From: a virus
Virus record (IMG/VR): IMGVR_UViG_3300035670_000519
Span: 1-40,737 of that record
Length of the DNA stretch: 40,737 bases
Reading direction: 5' to 3' (one strand)
Numbering within the stretch: position 1 is the stretch's first letter; each line of letters starts with the position of its first letter. The notes under the pieces were generated by a model, which saw only the letters and a program-made list of their open reading frames with translations, did no database searches and had not been told where the DNA came from. Both the position numbers and the translations under genes were made by a program. Shown here in pieces: positions 7,604 through 13,253 of this stretch.

Positions 7604-7793
7604 AATAGAAGAATCAAAAGAATTAAAAGGATTAGAAGCAATATTGTGGATTGACAATTTAATTCAAAGTTGTATTGAAAGAAATAATAATCAAACAATT
7701 TCCTTTCTTGAAAATCGAAAAAAAATATTACTTAACAATAAAGAATTAGAATCTGAATACATTATGTATAAATTAACAGAAAGCAGTGAATAA
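7596..7793 (+). CDS. Hypothetical helical protein, start uncertain
   Basis: A 65-residue reading if the GTG at 7596, overlapping the preceding stop, is used; it lacks a good ribosome binding site. A TTG at 7644 preceded by AAAAGGATTAG is the alternative. It is predicted helical and charged, with no family recognised. It ends two bases before the RuvC gene, so the frame is probably real. Confidence 0.5.
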   Translation: MIKIEESKELKGLEAILWIDNLIQSCIERNNNQTISFLENRKKILLNNKELESEYIMYKLTESSE

Positions 7794-7795
7794 AG

Positions 7796-8344
7796 ATGAT
7801 ATATATGGCTATAGATGCTAGTTCAGAAGGTTCTGGAATAGCTATTATTGAAACAAATATAAACAAAGAAAAGATATTAATACATAAAGAAACAATAAAA
7901 AGGATTAAAAATATATCAGAATTTGAACATTTGAAGAATTTGTATTTAAGATATATAGAAATAATTGAAAAATATCAACCTGATTTCTTTATTACTGAAG
8001 ACATTTATATAGGCAATAATGGTAAAACGGTTAAACTATTAGGCACAATTCGTGGCATAATACATTCTTTAGCTTTCAAATACAATTACAACTTAGAAAT
8101 AATACACACACTTACAATGAAAGCAACTATTAAAAAACTATTTCCACAATATGAACCTGAAATTAAAAATAAATTAATAACCCGTGGTAAAGATAAAGGA
8201 AAAGTAAAATGTGAAAAAGAAAAAGATAAAGATTTGGTATTCCGGATCTTAAAAGAAGAATATCATCTGAAAGACGTAGATAATAATGTGACTGATGCGA
8301 TTGCTTTAATACTTACATATTTAGTAAAAAATAATTTATATTAG
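7796..8344 (+). CDS. ruvC: RuvC-like Holliday junction resolvase
   Basis: A 182-residue protein with the RuvC/RNase H fold signature: the first catalytic Asp in YMAIDAS (D7), Glu in FITEDIYIG (E68) after the second strand-helix unit, and the C-terminal acidic pair in DNNVTDAIAL (D162, D167). The KLLGTIRGII helix after E68 also fits. RuvC enzymes cut four-way junctions. Phage versions resolve branched replication intermediates before packaging. Length is near that of bacterial RuvC (about 170-180). A Lys-rich insert at about 125-146 is unusual. It is translated in a tight early operon. Confidence 0.85.
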   Translation: MIYMAIDASSEGSGIAIIETNINKEKILIHKETIKRIKNISEFEHLKNLYLRYIEIIEKYQPDFFITEDIYIGNNGKTVKLLGTIRGIIHSLAFKYNYNLEIIHTLTMKATIKKLFPQYEPEIKNKLITRGKDKGKVKCEKEKDKDLVFRILKEEYHLKDVDNNVTDAIALILTYLVKNNLY

Positions 8345-8356
8345 GGGGAAAAATAA

Positions 8357-8569
8357 ATGAAAATGGTAAATCATGACAAAGTAATAGACCTTGAAAAAAA
8401 ATCAGAAGAATTAAAACAACAATTAGAACAAGTTAACAAAATCAGAATTGATACTTTAAATTATGCGGAAGAATTAAAACAACAAATGTTAAGATTACAA
8501 GGTGCTATACAAATATTAGAAGAATTACAGGAAGGTGATAGTAATGTTTCAAACGAAAACGAAAACTAA
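8357..8569 (+). CDS. Small coiled-coil protein
   Basis: A 70-residue protein with ATG at 8357 after TTAGGGGGAAAAATAA. Residues 9-60 form a heptad-rich coiled coil (KSEELKQQLEQVNKIR ... EELKQQMLRLQGAIQILEEL), and the tail is Asn/Glu-rich. The 3' end overlaps the next small gene in another frame. It probably oligomerises. Role unknown. Confidence 0.6.
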   Translation: MKMVNHDKVIDLEKKSEELKQQLEQVNKIRIDTLNYAEELKQQMLRLQGAIQILEELQEGDSNVSNENEN

Positions 8570-8702
8570 TTATGAAATAACAGCGGTTATTACTAGGGCT
8601 GATGGAACAGTAGAAAATTTAGGTAAAATAGCAGGTAATTTTAGCCTAAAAATAAAAATAAAATTATTTTTTAAACGTATCTTATCTTATTTTAGGGGGT
8701 AA
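8544..8702 (+). CDS. Small conserved-type phage protein
   Basis: A 52-residue protein read in a different frame from, and overlapping by 26 bases, the preceding gene. ATG 8544 follows the ribosome binding site GGAAGGTGATAGTA. It reads MFQTKTKTNYEITAVITRAD and then GTVENLGKIAGNF, with a basic hydrophobic C-terminus. Short phage proteins with an ITRADGTVE-L-G core are familiar to me, but their function is not known. Its final AGG GGG TAA serves as the ribosome binding site for the gene at 8708. Confidence 0.65.
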   Translation: MFQTKTKTNYEITAVITRADGTVENLGKIAGNFSLKIKIKLFFKRILSYFRG

Positions 8703-8707
8703 TCATT

Positions 8708-9307
8708 ATGGATCATTTAGAATCTTTAGTTAGGGAATTAAAAAAAGTAAGAAAAAGTAAAAACAATCCATTGTATTATGAAAAAAGGAATTTAATATTA
8801 GGTAAAATCTATAAAGAATATCCTGTTATAATGCAAGTATATGAAAAAATATACTATGATAAGAATTTTAATAACATGATATATTCCATAATTAAAGGTT
8901 CTAATGATTTAAATGAAAGTAAATCCAGAATATTTGAATTAATTATATTAGAATTACCAAAATTTAGTATGCCGATATCATGGGAAGAATTATTAGAAGT
9001 TATTGAAGATAAAACTAATATTCACAGAAATAAATTTTTTAAATATTTTTATACAATAATAAGACATAAATTAAATGTAAATTCAGATTATTGGGAAAAT
9101 TTAGGATATACTTGGAATATAGATGACCAATGGGAATTAGAAGCAAAAGATAATACATTGACTTTTGGTGAAATTAAAAAGTATTTACCATTATTAACAG
9201 AAGAACAAAAGAAATATATATTTAACATACTTAAAGGTGAAACCTTAGATACGAAAAGTAAAGAATTTTTAGAAATTAAAAAAATATTAACTAAGAAGGT
9301 GGAATAA
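8708..9307 (+). CDS. Hypothetical protein, possible sigma-factor-like
   Basis: A 199-residue helical protein with ATG at 8708 after TAGGGGGTAATCATT. The central part (YSIIKGSNDL ... RIFELIILELPKF ... FFKYFYTIIRHKL) loosely recalls sigma region 2 (a D-x-x-E-x(3)-L-x(3)-P-K-F helix, then the -YTIIRNKL- helix that contacts the -10). The C-terminal LTEEQKKYIFNILKGETL could stand in for region 4. A phage sigma would explain the repeated promoter-like motif in the late block. The similarity is weak and by eye only. An unrelated helical early protein is the alternative. Confidence 0.35.
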   Translation: MDHLESLVRELKKVRKSKNNPLYYEKRNLILGKIYKEYPVIMQVYEKIYYDKNFNNMIYSIIKGSNDLNESKSRIFELIILELPKFSMPISWEELLEVIEDKTNIHRNKFFKYFYTIIRHKLNVNSDYWENLGYTWNIDDQWELEAKDNTLTFGEIKKYLPLLTEEQKKYIFNILKGETLDTKSKEFLEIKKILTKKVE

Positions 9308-9308
9308 T

Positions 9309-9542
9309 ATGGAATATATTTTAATAATATTAGCCTTAATTTTTATTTTAATATTAAATTATTATCGTAATTTAAATAAAATATTAGAACAAAGCTTTAA
9401 AAAGTGTAGTAATAAAATATTGTTTTATTTAGATATGAAACAAATGGATAAAGCAGTCGAATTAATGGAAGTTATATTACCAAAAAAAATTGATAAAAAA
9501 ATAATAGAAACTTTTTTAAAAATTAAAAAGGATGGGGATTAA
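9309..9542 (+). CDS. Small membrane-anchored protein
   Basis: A 77-residue protein. An N-terminal transmembrane helix (residues about 3-18, ILIILALIFILIL) is followed by a charged cytoplasmic helical domain. The start is two bases after the upstream stop, with GAAGGTGG in the end of that gene as ribosome binding site. It could be a membrane-associated host-takeover or exclusion protein; no family recognised. Confidence 0.55.
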   Translation: MEYILIILALIFILILNYYRNLNKILEQSFKKCSNKILFYLDMKQMDKAVELMEVILPKKIDKKIIETFLKIKKDGD

Positions 9543-9767
9543 ATGATATTAGATGTTGAAAGATATTTTGACTTTAAAAAACAAGGATATGACTTTAATA
9601 TTTATTTTAATGGTAATCAATTAAATTTAAAAGAAGAACAAATATTTTATATTGATTCAGAAGAAGGAATAATTAAAAAATATACGGGTAAATTGATAGA
9701 TAATGAATTAGAAGTTGAAATTCTTACTGGTAAAGTAAATATAATTAAATTCTACAAAGGGGAATAA
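9543..9767 (+). CDS. Hypothetical small beta-rich protein
   Basis: A 74-residue protein starting directly after the previous stop (TAA ATG), with GGATGGGG as ribosome binding site inside the previous gene. It is predicted mainly beta (IYFNGNQLNL ... ELEVEILTGKVNIIKF). No family recognised. Confidence 0.55.
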   Translation: MILDVERYFDFKKQGYDFNIYFNGNQLNLKEEQIFYIDSEEGIIKKYTGKLIDNELEVEILTGKVNIIKFYKGE

Positions 9768-9770
9768 AAT

Positions 9771-10088
9771 ATGCTTAAAAAAATAAAGATATTTAATAAA
9801 ATATATGAAATACAATATTTAAAAGAAGACTTTAAAGATGAAAATGATACGACATTATTAGGACAAATAGATAAATTTACTAATATAATAAAAATCGATG
9901 CTAAACAACCTAAGGAAGAACAAGTGTCAACTTTATTACATGAAATATTGCACGGGATCACCTATTCATTACCTATAGAATTAGCAGAAAAAGAAGTTAT
10001 TTGTTTAGAATGTGCTTTAATGACTTTATTTAAAGACAATCCTAAATTATTAGAATTATTAACTAAATTAAATAAAGGGGAAGATTAA
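9771..10088 (+). CDS. HExxH zinc metalloprotease-like protein
   Basis: A 105-residue protein containing LLHEILHGI with H57, E58 and H61, the zincin active-site motif, on a helix that follows a strand (NIIKIDAKQP) as in ImmA/SprT-like small phage peptidases. A third ligand could be E75 or E80 in the following helix (EKEVICLECAL). It is small for a complete peptidase, yet all core elements appear present. Phage proteins of this type sit in early operons, and their substrates are generally unknown. The start ATG follows AAAGGGGAATAAAAT. Confidence 0.7.
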   Translation: MLKKIKIFNKIYEIQYLKEDFKDENDTTLLGQIDKFTNIIKIDAKQPKEEQVSTLLHEILHGITYSLPIELAEKEVICLECALMTLFKDNPKLLELLTKLNKGED

Positions 10089-10089
10089 A

Positions 10090-10473
10090 ATGTTTCCTAT
10101 AAAATTTGATATGGAAGTAAATGTAAATTGTGGTGATTTAAACTTTGAAGAATTTTCCAATAATATTGAAAAAATAACCAAAAATATAACTTTTGATGAC
10201 ATTATAGAAAAATTTAATAATGGAACTGAATTAGAATTATTAAAATTTGAAAATGAACATAAAAATTGTGATACAATTTTAATTAAACAAATAATACATT
10301 TTGAAAATTTAAAATCATGGATATTTTTTAAATTAAATCCAAAGATACAAAATTATATGATTAATTATTATAAAATAAAAATTAATAATGAAATGTATTT
10401 AATAAATAAAGCAAAAAATTATGAAGAATATGAATCATATTTAATAATGAATAAAATTCTGGGGGAAGAATAA
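10090..10473 (+). CDS. Hypothetical early protein
   Basis: A 127-residue protein after GGGGAAGATTAAA, one base past the previous stop codon. Asn/Glu/Lys-rich, mixed secondary structure, no recognised motif. It belongs to the chain of small genes spaced 1-3 bases apart (9309-11028). Confidence 0.55.
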   Translation: MFPIKFDMEVNVNCGDLNFEEFSNNIEKITKNITFDDIIEKFNNGTELELLKFENEHKNCDTILIKQIIHFENLKSWIFFKLNPKIQNYMINYYKIKINNEMYLINKAKNYEEYESYLIMNKILGEE

Positions 10474-10474
10474 A

Positions 10475-10672
10475 ATGGGAATTACATGGTTTATGGCTTT
10501 AGCAAGTTTTATGTTGGGTGGATTAGTAATAATATTACCACCTATTGGAATGTTAATAGGTGCACCTATTTATATTAAATATTTATTTGGTATGTTGTTT
10601 CTAATACTAAGCGAAATAATTTATAATAGACATCTATTAGAAGAAATTAATAAAAAATTAAAAGGGGAATAA
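10475..10672 (+). CDS. Small two-helix membrane protein
   Basis: A 65-residue protein with two transmembrane helices: residues about 4-29 (WFMALASFMLGGLVIILPPI) and about 33-49 (IYIKYLFGMLFLILSEII). It ends in a short charged tail. Size and topology resemble small phage holins or exclusion proteins, but it lies in the early block away from the amidase, so a lysis role is not assumed. Confidence 0.6.
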   Translation: MGITWFMALASFMLGGLVIILPPIGMLIGAPIYIKYLFGMLFLILSEIIYNRHLLEEINKKLKGE

Positions 10673-10674
10673 AG

Positions 10675-11028
10675 ATGGCACCAGATAGTATTAATAGTAA
10701 ACAAATAATAACTTTTAAATTTAAAGATGGATACAAAAGATTAGAATTTATGTATGGATATGAACCATTTCACGAAGGTGAATTAGAAAAACTAATTAAA
10801 CGAAAAAAATGGGATGAAATAGAATCAATCATAATGATGTGTAAATTAAATGATGAAATAGAAAGTTATTATGATGAATATGAACATGATAATATAGTAT
10901 TTTGTAGAAATAGTAAAAAAGGAATATATAGAACTAAAGAAAGTAAAAGTCAAATTTGGGGTTATAATTCTTTAGTTCACGTAATGAATACTGAAATAAC
11001 TGCAAAATTAATAATTACAGAAGAATAA
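10675..11028 (+). CDS. Hypothetical early protein
   Basis: A 117-residue protein with ATG at 10675 after AAAGGGGAATAAAG. The centre is acidic (DEIESYYDEYEHD) with a basic stretch after it. No family recognised. Confidence 0.55.
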   Translation: MAPDSINSKQIITFKFKDGYKRLEFMYGYEPFHEGELEKLIKRKKWDEIESIIMMCKLNDEIESYYDEYEHDNIVFCRNSKKGIYRTKESKSQIWGYNSLVHVMNTEITAKLIITEE

Positions 11029-11048
11029 AAAAAAGGTGAATAATTAAA

Positions 11049-11240
11049 ATGATTAATTTAGGGAAACCATGGGAAATACATAAACAAACGAGATTACTAA
11101 TATTATTTCAATTTATATCAAAAGATCCACAAGAAATAATGGAATATATAAATAATATACCAGATGAATATGTAGAACAAATTCTACAAGATTTAGAAAT
11201 ACTTGAAAGTCAAAAAATTATGAATAAATTAACAGAATAA
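11049..11240 (+). CDS. Hypothetical small protein, last rightward gene
   Basis: A 63-residue helical protein with ATG at 11049 after AAAAAAGGTGAATAATTAAA. It is the last gene before the bidirectional terminator. Its C-terminal NKLTE resembles the ends of other small proteins in this operon (KLIE, KLTESSE), perhaps only from composition. Confidence 0.55.
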   Translation: MINLGKPWEIHKQTRLLILFQFISKDPQEIMEYINNIPDEYVEQILQDLEILESQKIMNKLTE

Positions 11241-11248
11241 AAAAATAA

Positions 11249-11280
11249 AGGGGGTAGCGATTAAGCTACCCCCTTTTTTA
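11249..11280. terminator. Bidirectional terminator between early and late blocks
   Basis: The stem AGGGGGTAGC/GCTACCCCCT has a 6-nt loop, with T's on the right and A's on the left, so it can stop both rightward early and leftward late transcription. The stop codon of the leftward gene at 11261 is in the loop. Confidence 0.9.
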
Positions 11281-11446
11281 ATTTCTTACATATAATTCCA
11301 AAACCAGGCTTCCCGGTTTTCATTTTTTCAGTGTAAGCGATGTATTTATCACACTTATTTTCACAGCGTTCACATTCGCTACTAGATACGACTGGATTTA
11401 TTTCTTTAACTTTAACCTTGGTATTACTAGGTTTCTTTGCTGCCAT
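11261..11446 (-). CDS. Small cysteine-rich protein
   Basis: A 61-residue basic protein with a Lys-rich N-terminus and CERCENKC (C25, C28, C32) plus a later Cys (CKKLKKG), suggesting a zinc site. Its start overlaps the upstream gene by 20 bases, and its stop is inside the terminator loop, making it the last gene of the late transcript. Function unknown. Confidence 0.6.
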   Translation of the reverse strand: MAAKKPSNTKVKVKEINPVVSSSECERCENKCDKYIAYTEKMKTGKPGFGIICKKLKKGVA

Positions 11447-11690
11447 TATTTATCACCTTCTTTAAACTATTTAAATAATCCATAACTTCATTAGGTTCCA
11501 TTTCTTTAGTTAGTCTTCCATTTTTTATATCTTCATCAGCTTCTAATTCATCTTGTTCGAATTCTTTATTAATATATTCCAAATGTTCTTGCACCGTATT
11601 AAAATTATTATATACAATTTTAATATCTTCAATTTTTAAATTAGAATTTGTAAATTTATTGTATAATCTTAATATTTCTTCATTATCCAT
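11427..11690 (-). CDS. Hypothetical acidic protein
   Basis: An 87-residue acidic helical protein with ATG after GGAAGGTGATAGA. No recognised domain. It is located after the lysis genes. Confidence 0.6.
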   Translation of the reverse strand: MDNEEILRLYNKFTNSNLKIEDIKIVYNNFNTVQEHLEYINKEFEQDELEADEDIKNGRLTKEMEPNEVMDYLNSLKKVINNGSKET

Positions 11691-11702
11691 TCTATCACCT
11701 TC

Positions 11703-11822
11703 CTATTTTAGTTTTTGCATTATAATATAACTTTCAAAAAACTTCCATACTTCTTCTTTGGTTTCTAATGAAATACCTTCGTTCAGAAATAATAGAAATA
11801 GAAAATCCCAGATTTCATCCAT
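11703..11822 (-). CDS. Very small protein downstream of amidase
   Basis: A 39-residue reading frame (starts MDEIWDFLFLLFLNEGISLE) whose ATG overlaps the amidase stop by one base (TAATG) and is preceded by AGGAAATAA. Overlap and ribosome binding site support translation. It is acidic/aromatic with a hydrophobic core of about 8 residues, too short to be a confident membrane helix. Stop is TAG. Confidence 0.5.
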   Translation of the reverse strand: MDEIWDFLFLLFLNEGISLETKEEVWKFFESYIIMQKLK

Positions 11823-12481
11823 TATTTATTTCCTATTTTTTCTATAAGCGCTTTAAAAAACTTTAAATAATTAATATCTTCTAGATTAATTTTACCAGAT
11901 TCTAAATCAGTAATAATTTGTATCCATTTTTCTGGATTAGATAAACCACTTTCAGATAATATTTGTTTGTAATCTTTCATAAGTTCTTGCACCACCTTAT
12001 TTTTAAAATTATTCCATTCGTTATCTTTTTCTGGACTACCACAGTAGAATAATGGACAAAGTTTCCAATCACCACCACAATCATAATGTCTTTTTACTTT
12101 ATCTATTCCTAAATTTAATTCTTTCATTAAATATGCTGTTAATTCCATGGTATTTTTAATTGCTATTGATAAATCTGAATCCTGATTCACACAAATTTCT
12201 ATGGAAATACTATTATCATTAGTTATTCCTTGTTCACCTTTTCCATTTCCAACTGCCCAACTTCGATATAATTTGTAATCATTAATTTGTAAAATATTTT
12301 TATCATCGATAAAAAAATCGGCACTTGAACCACGATAAGCGTTATTAAAATAATCAAAATGGGTATATGCACCAGCCCCAGCACTATAATTCGCCGTATA
12401 ATGTATAACGATAAAATCAATTTTACGATTAAAAACCCTAGTTCTATTTTGTACTATTTGTTTTTTTACAATTGGTAACAC
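11822..12481 (-). CDS. N-acetylmuramoyl-L-alanine amidase (endolysin)
   Basis: A 219-residue protein with an amidase_2 (PGRP-like) catalytic domain over residues about 18-150. Zinc ligands are H27 (FIVIHYTAN), H132 (VKRHYDCGGDWKLCP) and C142, and SIEICVN contains the conserved E95. It cleaves the amide bond between MurNAc and the stem peptide to lyse the host. The C-terminal 60 residues are helical and end KFFKALIEKIGNK, perhaps a small wall-binding or dimerisation segment. The start is GTG, after GGTGATTTAA, directly following the upstream gene's stop. A lysis role is supported by the holin-like gene at 12811. Confidence 0.9.
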   Translation of the reverse strand: MLPIVKKQIVQNRTRVFNRKIDFIVIHYTANYSAGAGAYTHFDYFNNAYRGSSADFFIDDKNILQINDYKLYRSWAVGNGKGEQGITNDNSISIEICVNQDSDLSIAIKNTMELTAYLMKELNLGIDKVKRHYDCGGDWKLCPLFYCGSPEKDNEWNNFKNKVVQELMKDYKQILSESGLSNPEKWIQIITDLESGKINLEDINYLKFFKALIEKIGNK

Positions 12482-12640
12482 TTAAATCACCTTCCAATCA
12501 AATTTCTTATAATTATCTTTATCATTTTCTTCCCACTTAACTAGAACATACCAGGTTTGTAACCAGTGACATCCTGAAGCATCTTCTAATATAAAGTAAT
12601 AACTATTATCTTTATTCCATAAGATTCCCCAAAGTGTCAT
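12482..12640 (-). CDS. Small hypothetical protein upstream of amidase
   Basis: A 52-residue protein starting MTLWGILWNKDNSYYFILED, with ATG at 12640 preceded by AAGGGGGTTTGAACCAA. It is aromatic-rich with no transmembrane helix. It ends next to the amidase start, and its end (AAGGTGATTTAA) supplies the amidase ribosome binding site. Function unknown. Confidence 0.6.
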   Translation of the reverse strand: MTLWGILWNKDNSYYFILEDASGCHWLQTWYVLVKWEENDKDNYKKFDWKVI

Positions 12641-12655
12641 TTGGTTCAAACCCCC

Positions 12656-12802
12656 TTAATAATCTATGCCTAAAATAAAATTAAATTTTGCAGTTAATAT
12701 GGCTAACATTTGTTGATCACGAACGTCTTTACTATTTTTTAAACATTTAACCACTGATAAAGCTTGTTCTTTATTGAAACCTGTAAATATAATAACCAAC
12801 AC
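12656..12802 (-). CDS. Small protein in lysis module, start uncertain
   Basis: A reading frame of 48 residues (IIFTGFNKEQALSVVKCL ... FNFILGIDY). It has no ATG near the ribosome binding site AAAGGG; GTG 12802 or TTG 12799 are the possible starts and both sit unusually close to it. The (L/I)I-F-(S/T)GF-x-x-E-Q start resembles DUF3783-like short proteins sometimes found near phage lysis genes. Function unknown. Confidence 0.45.
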   Translation of the reverse strand: MLVIIFTGFNKEQALSVVKCLKNSKDVRDQQMLAILTAKFNFILGIDY

Positions 12803-12810
12803 CCTTTATT

Positions 12811-13212
12811 TTATAATCCTAATAGTTTTTTAATAACTTCAATTACTATTACACCAGCACCACCAGCTGAAAAAATTTTAACCCAAAAATCCCATTTTAT
12901 TTTTTTAATTTCTACCTTACCTTGGGTTTCTATTTTTTTATTTTCAACTTCACCGGTAGTTTCAATTTTTTTATTTTCAATCGTAGAATCAATTAATTTA
13001 TTAAGCAAATTATCCAATTTAGTATCTTGTTTGTTGTTAATTTCGATAATAGTTTGTGTATTTAATTCTATAGTATTTAATTTTACCTTCAAGTCATCCA
13101 CTTCCTTTATTAACTGACAAACTTCAATGTCTTTTTTATCCATCCTAGATTCTAAATCTTGTATTTTATTTCTTAATTCTTCTATTTCCTTAATTACGTC
13201 TTCCAGTTTCAT
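12811..13212 (-). CDS. Holin-like coiled-coil membrane protein (XhlA-type)
   Basis: A 133-residue protein: a long coiled coil (residues 1-75, heptads of I/L/V), then a hydrophilic linker with a short duplication (NKKIETTGEVE / NKKIETQGKVE), then a single C-terminal transmembrane helix (about 110-130, WVKIFSAGGAGVIVIEVIKKLL). This resembles XhlA/BhlA-type phage holin-associated proteins, which act with an amidase at the membrane. It is preceded by the late promoter-like element at 13235-13249. Confidence 0.65.
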   Translation of the reverse strand: MKLEDVIKEIEELRNKIQDLESRMDKKDIEVCQLIKEVDDLKVKLNTIELNTQTIIEINNKQDTKLDNLLNKLIDSTIENKKIETTGEVENKKIETQGKVEIKKIKWDFWVKIFSAGGAGVIVIEVIKKLLGL

Positions 13213-13234
13213 AATTACACCCCTTATTACTTTA

Positions 13235-13249
13235 TATATAATATTACTA
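13235..13249 (-). promoter_or_regulatory. Late promoter-like element
   Basis: Read leftward TAGTAATATTATATA, 22 bases before the holin-like start codon. It is one of nine such elements in the late block. Confidence 0.6.
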
Positions 13250-13253
13250 TATT

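Noticed and set aside
10475-10672. Holin assignment for the two-helix membrane protein
   Set aside because: It is in the early rightward operon, far from the amidase; a better holin-like candidate lies at 12811.
12764-13117. Rightward 117-residue frame over the holin region
   Set aside because: It opposes the clear leftward holin-like gene and its ribosome binding site; no other rightward gene lies in the late block.
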